NCBI GenBank assembly: GCA_964630925.1
Contig: CAZVZK010000200.1
Span: forward strand, 1 to 16,160
From: RGDT01 sp964630925
GTDB lineage: Bacteria > Planctomycetota > Planctomycetia > Gemmatales > Gemmataceae
DNA: 16,160 nt
Direction of reading: 5' to 3'
This document shows, in pieces, positions 1 to 6,114 of this stretch. Made by a program: the position numbers and the translations under genes. Numbering within the stretch: the stretch's first letter is position 1; each line of letters opens with the position of its first letter. The notes beneath the pieces are model-generated. The model saw nothing but the letters and a program-made list of their open reading frames with translations. It was not told where the DNA came from and made no database searches.

Positions 1-24
1 CGCAAGCTCAAGGACGGCAGCTAA
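1..24 (+). CDS. C-terminal end of an upstream gene (partial)
   Basis: Frame 1 reads RKLKDGS and then a TAA stop at 22-24. If this is the real frame, these are the last seven residues of a gene that begins before the window. Nothing can be said about its function, and the other forward frames are also open here, so the call is tentative. Confidence 0.3.
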   Translation, partial: RKLKDGS

Positions 25-100
25 CGGTGGTAAGTCACCTTGGAAGGGCTGGCCCGTAGCCCCCGCCTGCCCGGCGAGGACGTTCGCCGTCGAATTGGGG

Positions 101-265
101 ATGTCGTGTTCGGACGTGGCCCAGATACTCGGCGAACCCCATGGGGTGATCGGCGGGAACAGCACGCATCTCTTCTACTTCGACGAGCCCCGCGTCCAGA
201 TTGGATTGGTGATGGGGCGCGTCGTTTGGATTTCGGAGGAGGGGCAGCCACTCCGTTCCAGGTAG
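101..265 (+). CDS. Small hypothetical protein, possibly the intact part of a broken gene
   Basis: This is a 54-residue frame that I do not recognise with certainty. It contains 'VAQILGEPHGV' followed by an aromatic and charged stretch ('HLFYFDEP'). That pattern resembles short bacterial proteins in which an LGxP turn is followed by beta strands. About 80% of its codons end in G or C, as expected for coding DNA here, whereas the overlapping frame 1 ORF (40-402) is Arg-rich and looks like a shadow. The start is uncertain: ATG at 101 has no convincing ribosome-binding site, and the frame stays open upstream with only a TTG at 95 as an alternative. After the TAG at 263-265 the same frame continues with coding-like codons to a TGA at 374-376, so the gene may be a pseudogene interrupted by an amber codon. 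Confidence 0.35.
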   Translation: MSCSDVAQILGEPHGVIGGNSTHLFYFDEPRVQIGLVMGRVVWISEEGQPLRSR

Positions 266-392
266 GCCGTTCTCGGGGGATATCGGCCCGCGCTCGCAGA
301 GCAGGAGTGGGATGCGCACGCTTTCGCCGCCGACAGCGTTGCGAAGGCGGCGATCAGCCGCAAGCCGGCGCGGTGAAACGGCGTGATCGGCG

Positions 393-403
393 GATAGGAT
401 GAC
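393..403 (+). promoter_or_regulatory. Putative -10 box before the HEAT-repeat gene
   Basis: GATAGGATGAC contains a TAGGAT hexamer (395-400) whose end is 32 bp before the start codon at 433. The same 11-mer occurs before the PII gene at 14153-14163, at almost the same distance from its start. No good -35 partner is visible; GTGAAA at 373-378 with a 16-bp gap is the nearest candidate. Confidence 0.35.
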
Positions 404-432
404 CTCGGCACAACGACAACCGGGGTCACGCC

Positions 433-1215
433 ATGCAGCCAGCCGACACTTCCTTTCCGGAACGGCAGCCGACCCCAGAGAGTCCGACGGGGCGGGCCTG
501 TTGTCTGGTGGGTTTCTTCGGCCTATCGTCCTTGGCCCTCGTCGGCGTGGTGTTCCTCCTCGTCTGGTGGTTCTGGCCGTTGACCCGCCAACAGCGAGTC
601 GATCGGCTATTCAAGGAGTGGGGCGCCGCGCCGAAGCCCGCCGGCAGAACCATCCCGGACCTCACTTACTGGGGCCGCGACCCGAACCTCATCGATGAGG
701 ACATCGAACGTCTCGGCCCGGACTACCTCCCTGAGCTCTGCGTTGCCCTCAACGGGGTCGGCAAGAAACCCGAGATCGGGCTCAGGATCATTCGAGAGCT
801 GGAGCGGCAAGGAGATCCGCAGGCGGTGGAGGCGCTCTTCCTCTGTGTCCGGCACGGCGGGGAGTCGGCCAAAGCGGCGCTTCAGCTCCTTCTCAAGTTA
901 GCGAGCAAGGAAGATGCGGCACGCGTAGATGAGTTGCTGGCCGAGTGTCTCGATGGACGGTACATTGGATGCTACTTCCCGGCGGTCTTGACACTGGCAT
1001 TTCGAAAGGATCGACGGGCGGTCGAGCCGCTACTCCAGCGGTTGAACGACAACTCGAGGCATCCGTCTTATGGCGAGCGGGAGTCCATCATTCGCCTACT
1101 CGGCGAGATCAAGGACCGCCGAGCCGTCGAGAGCATCCGCCCGTATCTGCGGAGCGAAGACGAGTCCGTCCGCGAGGCAGCCACGAAGGCCCTGAAGGCA
1201 CTCGGGGAGCGATGA
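433..1215 (+). CDS. Membrane-anchored HEAT-repeat protein
   Basis: This 260-residue protein has a short polar N-terminus, one strongly hydrophobic segment (about residues 23-48, rich in Leu, Val and Trp), and a soluble alpha-helical C-terminal part. The C-terminal half contains HEAT/PBS-lyase-like helical pairs, with 'DRRAVEPLLQRL' near residues 193-204 and 'DRRAVESIRPYL' near residues 228-239, followed by 'SVREAATKAL'. HEAT arrays generally act as protein-binding scaffolds, and no catalytic residues are visible. The helix suggests a single-pass membrane protein with the repeats on one side; which side cannot be decided, although Arg21 before and Arg52 after the helix do not favour a cleaved signal peptide. 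The ATG at 433 is the first in frame after the stop at 400-402. It ends 3 bp before the convergent phosphoesterase stop codon. Partner and process are unknown. Confidence 0.8.
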   Translation: MQPADTSFPERQPTPESPTGRACCLVGFFGLSSLALVGVVFLLVWWFWPLTRQQRVDRLFKEWGAAPKPAGRTIPDLTYWGRDPNLIDEDIERLGPDYLPELCVALNGVGKKPEIGLRIIRELERQGDPQAVEALFLCVRHGGESAKAALQLLLKLASKEDAARVDELLAECLDGRYIGCYFPAVLTLAFRKDRRAVEPLLQRLNDNSRHPSYGERESIIRLLGEIKDRRAVESIRPYLRSEDESVREAATKALKALGER

Positions 1216-1218
1216 GCC

Positions 1219-1890
1219 TCAGCCCTGCTTCTCCGCTGGCGAAGGGACGCCAGCCAGCTCATGCGTCCACACCGGGTGGACGTGGTTCATCTCCACATCC
1301 AGGATCGTAACGTTCGCCAGCACCGTCGGGCCGAGGCGGTACTCGCCGCGGCCCTCGTGGATGTGGCCGTAGATCGCCAGACGCGGCTTGATCTCGCGGA
1401 TCTTCTCCGTCAGCGACGGCGAGCCGGTGTGCTGCACCACGCCGCCACGCGGGACGCCGTCGCCGTAGCCGTGCGGCGGGCCGTGCAGGACGAGGATGTC
1501 TGTAACAGGCGGGATCTTCGCCCAGACACGCTCCAGCTCGTGTTCGCGCAGGTTGAACGCCCAGTCGTAGAACCACGGCTGCCACGGCGTGCCCCAGAAG
1601 CGCAGGCCCTCCCACACGCAGCCGCTGTCCTGCAGGTAGGTCCACGGCAGGTCCTGGGGCACCGCCTCGGGGAGTTTCTGGAAGACGAAGTCGTGGTTGC
1701 CGCACACGCCGATGATCTTGCGTGCGGGGGCGGCGGCGAGCCAGGCGCGGAAGGTGGTGCCGAGCCAGAAGGCCTGGAACAGCGGGTCGTGGTTCTCGAC
1801 GGGGCACACGTCGCCGCCGATGAGGAGCAGGTCGCACGGCGGGATCTCGGGCAGGGTGCCGTGCATGTCACTGACGGCGGCGATGAGCAT
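1219..1890 (-). CDS. Metallophosphoesterase, MPPED-like calcineurin family
   Basis: This 223-residue protein carries the dinuclear-metal phosphoesterase motifs in order: DxH (Asp8, His10), GD (Gly26-Asp27), GNHD (residues 64-67), a lone His136 in 'LHGPPHG', and GHIH (residues 175-178). The segments 'FWGTPWQPWFYDWAFN' and 'PRLAIYGHIHEGRG' match what I remember of the MPPED1/MPPED2-like branch, enzymes that hydrolyse phosphodiesters or phosphomonoesters. The physiological substrate cannot be read from sequence. The frame stays open upstream to 2019, but I chose ATG at 1888-1890. It places the first metal-binding motif at the usual distance from the N-terminus and is preceded by AAAGGA at a 7-nt spacing. 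There is no signal peptide, so it is probably cytosolic. It lies tail to tail with the HEAT-repeat gene, with 3 bp between them. Confidence 0.88.
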   Translation of the reverse strand: MLIAAVSDMHGTLPEIPPCDLLLIGGDVCPVENHDPLFQAFWLGTTFRAWLAAAPARKIIGVCGNHDFVFQKLPEAVPQDLPWTYLQDSGCVWEGLRFWGTPWQPWFYDWAFNLREHELERVWAKIPPVTDILVLHGPPHGYGDGVPRGGVVQHTGSPSLTEKIREIKPRLAIYGHIHEGRGEYRLGPTVLANVTILDVEMNHVHPVWTHELAGVPSPAEKQG

Positions 1891-1997
1891 CGGTGGGTCC
1901 TTTCGCGCTCCGCGGCGCTCGCAGGCGCGAGCCCCGTGTCGCGCCGGCCTCTCTGTAACAAGGGACGTCGGGGCCGTCAGGATTCTTCGTGGAACCC

Positions 1998-2026
1998 TTG
2001 ACAGCCCCTCGGCGTCCAAGTACGAT
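1998..2026 (+). promoter_or_regulatory. Sigma-70-type promoter of bfd
   Basis: TTGACA (1998-2003), a 17-bp spacer and TACGAT (2021-2026) form the best match to a housekeeping promoter in the window. Transcription would start near 2032-2035, giving an untranslated leader of about 50 nt before bfd. The predicted start coincides with the left edge of a Fur-like palindrome. Confidence 0.7.
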
Positions 2027-2033
2027 AGTAACG

Positions 2034-2050
2034 TTGAGATTCAGTCTCAA
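2034..2050 (+). promoter_or_regulatory. Fur-box-like operator at the bfd transcription start
   Basis: TTGAGATTCAGTCTCAA is an inverted repeat with perfect 6-bp arms around a 5-bp centre. Read as a 7-1-7 element (TGAGATT-C-AGTCTCA), it has one mismatch between arms. It keeps the TGA...TCA ends of the classical Fur box. It sits directly on the predicted start point, where a repressor would block initiation. Iron control of bfd is well known in other bacteria; binding here is inferred. Confidence 0.55.
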
Positions 2051-2083
2051 TATCCCACCTTTGACCCCACCGGCGTATCCAAG

Positions 2084-2317
2084 ATGAACGCCTCCCACCC
2101 CACGACGGACTGTGCGGCCTGCCCGAGCCGGCTCGTCTGCCGCTGCCTGCACGTGACCGAGGAGATGCTGCTGTCGGCCATCGAGGAAGGCGGCTGCGAG
2201 ACGGTGCGCGACCTGCGCAAGCACACGGGCGCCGGCGGCGGCTGCACCGCGTGCCAGCGCACGTTGCGCGTCATCCTGGAGCGGCGCACGTCCCTGGCCG
2301 TCCTGCAGACGGCCTGA
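2084..2317 (+). CDS. bfd: Bacterioferritin-associated ferredoxin (BFD-like [2Fe-2S] protein)
   Basis: This 77-residue protein contains the BFD-type [2Fe-2S] pattern C-x-C (Cys19, Cys21) and, 32 residues later, C-x2-C (Cys54, Cys57), within the order 'CRCLHVTEEML...GGGCTACQRTL'. In characterised bacteria Bfd binds bacterioferritin and passes electrons to its haem, reducing stored iron so it can leave the shell. The N-terminus adds two further cysteines (Cys10, Cys13) absent from the short E. coli protein. ATG at 2084 is the best start even though the ribosome-binding site is weak, because upstream in-frame codons run into the promoter and operator. The gene faces bacterioferritin with a 10-bp gap, which supports the functional pairing. 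Other BFD-like domains occur in nitrite reductase and NifU, but a stand-alone protein beside bfr favours Bfd. Confidence 0.88.
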   Translation: MNASHPTTDCAACPSRLVCRCLHVTEEMLLSAIEEGGCETVRDLRKHTGAGGGCTACQRTLRVILERRTSLAVLQTA

Positions 2318-2327
2318 TCCGGCCCGC

Positions 2328-2816
2328 TCAGCCCTCTTTCTCGTCGGCCGTGGCCATCTGCGTCTGCAGGTAGTTCTGCAGGCCGACCTGGTTGATCAGG
2401 CTGAGCTGGGTCTCCAGCCAGTCGATGTGCTCCTCGCTGTCCACGAGGATCTTGGCCAGCAGCTCGCGGGTGGCGTTGTCCACCAGCTGCGTGCAGAGCG
2501 TGATGGTCTTGTTGTAGTGCGTCGCGCCCTTGGTCTCGAGGACGAGATCGACCTCGAGCTGCTCCTTGACGTCGGCGCCGGCGCGGATGACGTCATAGCG
2601 GGCGATCTCGGGGACGCCCTCCAGGAACAGGATGCGGTCGATGAGCCAGTCGGCGTGCTTCATCTCGCCGAGCGACTCCTCGTAGTGCTTCTTGTAGAGC
2701 TTCGTCAGGCCCCAGTTCTTGCACATCTTGGCCTGGATGAAGTACTGGTTGATGGCGGTCAGCTCGACGGTGAGCGCCTGGTTGAGGGCCTCGATGATCT
2801 GGTCATTCCCGCGCAT
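2328..2816 (-). CDS. bfr: Bacterioferritin
   Basis: This 162-residue protein matches E. coli bacterioferritin position by position without gaps from residue 1 to past residue 130, and has a similar C-terminus ('GLQNYLQTQ'). It keeps ferroxidase-centre ligands Glu18, Glu51, His54, Glu94 and His130, the conserved Tyr25, and Met52, the inter-subunit haem ligand that separates bacterioferritin from haem-free ferritin. One centre ligand differs: the position equivalent to E. coli Glu127 is Ser ('DSEEH'), with Glu128 and Glu129 next to it. The protein should form a 24-subunit shell that oxidises and stores iron. ATG at 2814-2816 is preceded by a strong GGAGGA ribosome-binding site (2823-2828). A TATCAT hexamer (2846-2851) 29 bp before the start may be its -10 box. 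Confidence 0.95.
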   Translation of the reverse strand: MRGNDQIIEALNQALTVELTAINQYFIQAKMCKNWGLTKLYKKHYEESLGEMKHADWLIDRILFLEGVPEIARYDVIRAGADVKEQLEVDLVLETKGATHYNKTITLCTQLVDNATRELLAKILVDSEEHIDWLETQLSLINQVGLQNYLQTQMATADEKEG

Positions 2817-2860
2817 GCTCGTTCCTCCGGGAGCGATGTCCCCTCATGATAGAAGAAGAA

Positions 2861-2984
2861 GTTGTCCACGGATCACACGGAAGACACGGATAACAGCCAA
2901 GACAACAAGCATGGAGAACAGCAGACCCGCCTCTTCCTGCCTGCTTGGCTGTTATCCGTGTCTTCCGTGTGATCCGTGGACAAC
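2861..2984. repeat. Perfect 41-bp inverted repeat, possible terminator or palindromic element
   Basis: The left arm (2861-2901) and right arm (2944-2984) are exact reverse complements over 41 bp, with a 42-nt loop. Outside the arms, 2851-2860 and 2985-2994 still match at 8 of 10 positions. Inside each arm the sequence repeats with a 9-bp period: CACGGATCA, CACGGAAGA, CACGGATAA. The element starts 16 bp past the stop codon of the oxidoreductase gene (minus strand), and the RNA would end in a pyrimidine tract (TTCTTCTTCT). It could therefore terminate that transcript and insulate bfr. I recall similar CACGGA-type dispersed repeats in planctomycete genomes, but could not check this. Confidence 0.9.
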
Positions 2985-2999
2985 CTCTTCCTCTCCCAC

Positions 3000-4556
3000 T
3001 CACTCGCTGGACTTGCCCTCGGCGGGGTCCTTGCCGCCCACCCACGGGCCCTCCAGGGCCTGGTACTTCGGCGGGATGATCGTGCTGCCCTTGTCGCCGC
3101 CGTCCCAGCCGATGATCTGCGACGGCTTGCCGCGGTCCTTGCTCCGCTTCTCCAGGGTCGAGGCCCACGAGGCGTCGGCCTCCTTCGGGGCCTTCTTCTC
3201 CTTGTCCCAGAACAGCACCTTGCCGTTGCGGTAGGACTGCACGCCCATCGCCACCGTCGTGAACGCCGCCGACCCCAGCTCGGGCGTGCTGAGGGTCTCA
3301 CGCTTGTGGCCCTTGACGCACTCCAGGAAGTTCTCCCACAGCGCCGCCGTCGCGTTGCCCTTCTTCTCGTTCTTGTACTCGTGGACCGGCGTGCCGAAGC
3401 CCTCCTTCGGCTTGGCCGGGCCGCCGCCGATCTCCTGGCCGTACACCTCGAAGCCCTTCATGTAGTCGCCGCCGCCGGTGAACTTGATGGTGGCGAGCCG
3501 CCCGCGGATCACCTCGCCGAGCTGCGTGTCGTTGCACATGGTGGCCGAGATGATGACCTGGCACCCCTCGTCGTAGTCGGCCACGATGGTGGCCACGTCC
3601 GGCACGTCGCGGCCGTCGTACTCCATGTAGATGCCGCCACCGCCGACCACCCGGCCCGGGAAGCGCACGCCCATCGCCGCGATCAGGTGCGTCGTCTGGT
3701 GGACGAAGAGGTCGGTGAACATGCCGCCGCCGAACGGCCAGTAGCAGCGCCACTGCGCCCACAGGGCGCGGTCGAACGGCATCTCCTTCTCCGTCGGGCC
3801 GATCTTCTCGCCCAGGCACTCGACGCCCTCGCCCAGGAACTTCTTCCAGTCGATGGTCTTCGGCGTCATGTCCTTCGTGAGGGGGTAGTAGCGCCACTGC
3901 CCGCCGATGTAGTTGCGGTAGTAGCTCGTCTGGCCCTGGAGGACGTGGCCGATGCTGCCGCCCTTGATGTAGTCATAGGCGGCCTGCCAGGTGGGGTCGG
4001 CCATCGACTGCACGCCGACGGTGACGACGCGCTTCTTGTCCTGGGCCATCTTGGTGACGGCGATCGCCTCGGCGATGGTGCGTGTCATGGGCTTCTCCAT
4101 GTACACGTCCTTGCCGGCGTCCATGGCGTCCATCGCCATCTTGGCGTGCCAGTGGTCGGGCGTGGCGATGCAGACGACGTCGGCCTCCTTGCACTTGTCG
4201 AGGACCTCCCGGTAGTCCTTGGTGACGGTGCGTCCGTCGATCTTCTCGCCGAGGCCGCAGCGCTTGGCGGAGGGGTACAGGCCGCGGCCCTTGCCGCGGC
4301 CGAGGGTGCCGTCGCCGTCCCACACGTCGCAGACGGCGGCGGGGGCGACCTTGGAGCCGGCCTTCTGCATGTCGAGGATGACGTCGATGTGCTGCTGGCA
4401 GCGGCCGCCGACGCCGAGGAAGGCGATGCCGACGCGCTCCATGGCGCCGTAGACGCGGGAGGCGCTGGCGGCGGTGAGGGCGAGGGCTCCGGTGACGGTG
4501 GCGGAGGTGTTGAGGAAGTCGCGGCGCGTCACGGGGTCGGTGTTTTCGGTGGTCAT
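3000..4556 (-). CDS. Tat-exported Gfo/Idh/MocA-family oxidoreductase
   Basis: This 518-residue protein begins with a twin-arginine signal ('TRRDFLNT', Arg11-Arg12, then a hydrophobic stretch to about residue 38), so it should be folded with its cofactor and exported. The N-terminal Rossmann domain follows, with 'GVGGR' near residue 48, 'ATPDHWH' at residues 131-137, and the family's 'EKP' motif at 154-156. The C-terminal part is the alpha/beta substrate domain, with conserved His in 'FVHQTTHL'. Such enzymes oxidise or reduce sugars and cyclitols with NAD(P); some glycosidases of family GH109 share the fold, so a hydrolase using bound NAD is possible. Exported members are very numerous in planctomycetes that degrade polysaccharides; the substrate is unknown. 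The leader contains TATCCT (4593-4598) 36 bp before ATG as a possible -10 box. Confidence 0.9.
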   Translation of the reverse strand: MTTENTDPVTRRDFLNTSATVTGALALTAASASRVYGAMERVGIAFLGVGGRCQQHIDVILDMQKAGSKVAPAAVCDVWDGDGTLGRGKGRGLYPSAKRCGLGEKIDGRTVTKDYREVLDKCKEADVVCIATPDHWHAKMAMDAMDAGKDVYMEKPMTRTIAEAIAVTKMAQDKKRVVTVGVQSMADPTWQAAYDYIKGGSIGHVLQGQTSYYRNYIGGQWRYYPLTKDMTPKTIDWKKFLGEGVECLGEKIGPTEKEMPFDRALWAQWRCYWPFGGGMFTDLFVHQTTHLIAAMGVRFPGRVVGGGGIYMEYDGRDVPDVATIVADYDEGCQVIISATMCNDTQLGEVIRGRLATIKFTGGGDYMKGFEVYGQEIGGGPAKPKEGFGTPVHEYKNEKKGNATAALWENFLECVKGHKRETLSTPELGSAAFTTVAMGVQSYRNGKVLFWDKEKKAPKEADASWASTLEKRSKDRGKPSQIIGWDGGDKGSTIIPPKYQALEGPWVGGKDPAEGKSSE

Positions 4557-4610
4557 GGATGTCGCCCTCAGCGTGGGTCAGGTGATCCCATCAGGATACG
4601 GGATGTCCGG

Positions 4611-4628
4611 GCGGATTGCCATTGCTTC
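4611..4628 (+). repeat. 18-bp leader block, copy 1
   Basis: GCGGATTGCCATTGCTTC occurs here and, identically, at 6047-6064. Each copy lies about 50 bp before a secretin-core gene and contains the predicted -35 hexamer TTGCTT at its 3' end. The block is a remnant of a duplication that included the promoter. Confidence 0.85.
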
Positions 4629-4650
4629 ACGGGACAACACCGACTATCGC
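4622..4650 (+). promoter_or_regulatory. Promoter of secretin-core gene 1
   Basis: TTGCTT (4622-4627), a 17-bp gap and TATCGC (4645-4650) lie 29 bp before the ATG. The same two hexamers with the same spacing precede the paralogue at 6058-6086, although the bases between them have diverged. That conservation pattern supports a functional promoter despite the imperfect match to the sigma-70 consensus. Confidence 0.55.
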
Positions 4651-4679
4651 CGGGCGAATTCACACGCGGAGGGGTCGCC

Positions 4680-5402
4680 ATGTCTGGACGGGGCGTAATT
4701 GCGCTGTTGGCCGCGGTGCTGCTGGGTGGCGTGTCGTGGGCCGACCCGCCAGCGGCCACGCCGCGGGTGCAGCTCCAACTGGACGTGCTGGCGGCGCGTC
4801 TGAAGCCGGAGGCGTGGGAGGCGCTCAAGGGGGCGTTGAGCCGCTCCACCGTGCCTGCGGCGCTGAAGGGCGATGCGAAGGCCACGTTCGCCGGCGTCCT
4901 GCGGCCCGAGCAGGACGGGATCAGCGCCATCCTCAAGAAGATGGAGAAGCAGGGCCTGGCGAAGATCCTCAGCAGCCAGAGCATCGCGGGGGCGAGCGGC
5001 CAGCCGTGTGACTTCGCCACCAACGGCCCGCGTCCGGAGTCACCCCGCAGCGTTGCCGGTAGCCCCGCCTACTTGGACGTCGGCATCCCTTTCCACCTCC
5101 GCCCCACCGTTCTCGGCAACGGCCGCATCCGCCTTGAGATCGAGCCTTACCCTGGCTCCTCGTTGGAGACCCGAAAATACGCACGCATCCAGGCCGCAGC
5201 AGAGATGTGGGCCGGGCAGACTTTCGTCCTCGGTGGTGTCAGCAGGCACGGGACGATCACGGACCGGGAGTGCGTGCCGGCGCTGCGTGGCGTGCCGTAC
5301 TTGCGGCACCTGTTCAGCCACGAGGCCACGCGGGAGAGCGACTACGAGTTGCTGGTCTTGGTGACGCCGCGGGTCGCCGCGCCGGCGGCCGGCAATCCCT
5401 GA
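4680..5402 (+). CDS. Secreted secretin-core domain protein, paralogue 1
   Basis: This 240-residue protein has a signal peptide (hydrophobic residues 5-20, likely cleaved after 'SWA'). Its C-terminal half resembles the conserved core of type II/III secretins (PF00263): 'GNGRIRLEIEP' near residues 147-156, 'AGQTFVLGGV' at 178-187, 'VPALRGVPYLRHLF' at 199-212 and 'ELLVLVTPR' at 223-231. The N0/N1 and pilotin regions of a true outer-membrane secretin are absent, so pore formation is doubtful. Compared with the paralogue at 6115, the segment that should read 'arPrLvTkgGrpA...GGE' is degenerate ('SSQSIAGASGQPCDF'), suggesting relaxed or altered function. ATG at 4680 follows GGAGGGG (4668-4674) at good spacing. 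The stop is 61 bp before the Uma2 gene. Confidence 0.75.
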   Translation: MSGRGVIALLAAVLLGGVSWADPPAATPRVQLQLDVLAARLKPEAWEALKGALSRSTVPAALKGDAKATFAGVLRPEQDGISAILKKMEKQGLAKILSSQSIAGASGQPCDFATNGPRPESPRSVAGSPAYLDVGIPFHLRPTVLGNGRIRLEIEPYPGSSLETRKYARIQAAAEMWAGQTFVLGGVSRHGTITDRECVPALRGVPYLRHLFSHEATRESDYELLVLVTPRVAAPAAGNP

Positions 5403-5427
5403 CCTTCCGGACGATGTCTGCACGAGG

Positions 5428-5433
5428 TATCCT
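5428..5433 (+). promoter_or_regulatory. Putative -10 box of the Uma2 gene
   Basis: TATCCT lies 30 bp before the GTG start, the same distance seen for several other genes here. The minus-strand oxidoreductase leader also carries GTATCCTGA. No convincing -35 element accompanies it, so the call rests on composition and spacing only. Confidence 0.3.
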
Positions 5434-5463
5434 GACGTCAAAGCCTGCCTGGAGGTCCCGAAC

Positions 5464-6039
5464 GTGTCCGCCATACTCACTCCGCCGACTCCCTCCCCGG
5501 CCCCCTCGCCCGCGGCCATGACCATCGAGGAGTTCATCGCCCGGTACCAGGGGACGAACGCCGAGTACGTCGATGGCGTCGTGAAGGAGCCCCACATGGC
5601 CTGGATGAGGCACGGGAAGATCGCGATGAGGTTGGCCGCCCCGCTGGCCGTCTGGGTGGAGGAGAATGACCTCGGCCACGTCATGGGCAACGACTCGTGG
5701 TTCCGCACCGGTGCCACGAAGATGCGCGGCGGGGACGTGTGCTTCGTCTCCTACGAGCGCCTCCCGAAGGGGCCGGTGCCCGATGGCGAGCTCGATGTCA
5801 TCCCCGATATTGTTGGCGAGGTGAAGTCGCCGTCGGATCGATGGGGCGACATCTTCATCAAGGTGGGGGAGTACGTCAACGCCGGCGTCCGCGTCGTGAT
5901 CGTCATCGACCCCGAGACCGTGACCGCCTCGCTCTACCGGCAGGGACCGCACCAGATCATCCTCCAGGCCACCGACACCCTCACCGTCCCCGACGTGCTT
6001 CCCGGCTTCAGCATCCCCGTCGCCCGATTCTTCTCCTGA
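5464..6039 (+). CDS. Uma2-family PD-(D/E)XK endonuclease
   Basis: This 191-residue protein matches the Uma2 (DUF820) pattern. It has an N-terminal 'MTIEEFIARY' and 'AEYVDGVV' (Glu35), then 'GGDVCFV' (Asp91), then 'PDIVGEVKSPSD' with the Glu119-x-Lys121 pair, then 'KVGEYVNAGVRVVIVIDPE'. These place the acidic residues and lysine as in the PD-(D/E)XK nuclease fold. Uma2 genes are abundant in planctomycetes and cyanobacteria, and their biological role is unsettled. GTG at 5464 is chosen because GGAGG (5451-5455) stands 8 nt upstream; the internal ATG at 5518 (Met19) would remove only a Pro-rich leader and is the alternative. The gene sits between two paralogous secretin-core genes and may have been inserted between them. 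Confidence 0.85.
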   Translation: MSAILTPPTPSPAPSPAAMTIEEFIARYQGTNAEYVDGVVKEPHMAWMRHGKIAMRLAAPLAVWVEENDLGHVMGNDSWFRTGATKMRGGDVCFVSYERLPKGPVPDGELDVIPDIVGEVKSPSDRWGDIFIKVGEYVNAGVRVVIVIDPETVTASLYRQGPHQIILQATDTLTVPDVLPGFSIPVARFFS

Positions 6040-6046
6040 GCCCTCA

Positions 6047-6064
6047 GCGGATTGCCATTGCTTC
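6047..6064 (+). repeat. 18-bp leader block, copy 2
   Basis: This is the identical second copy of the block at 4611-4628. It lies 8 bp after the Uma2 stop codon and ends with the -35 hexamer TTGCTT of the second secretin-core gene. Confidence 0.85.
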
Positions 6065-6086
6065 GCTTCGCGGCGAAGGATATCGC
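6058..6086 (+). promoter_or_regulatory. Promoter of secretin-core gene 2
   Basis: TTGCTT (6058-6063), a 17-bp gap and TATCGC (6081-6086) lie 28 bp before the ATG. Hexamers and spacing are identical to those of the paralogue at 4622-4650. The promoter lies after the Uma2 stop, so this gene can be transcribed independently of Uma2. Confidence 0.55.
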
Positions 6087-6114
6087 ACCCCTCAAACACT
6101 CGGGAGGGGATGCC

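Noticed and set aside
1891..2019. Extension of the phosphoesterase to 266 residues
   Set aside because: The internal ATG at 1890 has a good ribosome-binding site and puts the first metal motif at the usual place; the upstream part overlaps the bfd promoter region.
2861..2984. CRISPR-like or tandem-repeat reading of the CACGGA units
   Set aside because: There are only three 9-bp units per arm, in inverted arrangement, with no spacers. The structure is a palindrome, not an array.
2976..5402. An 808-codon open frame on the plus strand
   Set aside because: Up to about 4679 it is the antisense shadow of the oxidoreductase gene, low-complexity and rich in Leu, Ala, Val, Arg and His. Only the part from ATG 4680 is a real gene, with its own ribosome-binding site and signal peptide.
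5464..6039. Uma2 gene as part of a restriction or anti-phage system
   Set aside because: No methyltransferase, specificity or other defence gene is present nearby; the neighbours are secreted secretin-core proteins. Uma2 genes are common in such genomes outside defence loci.
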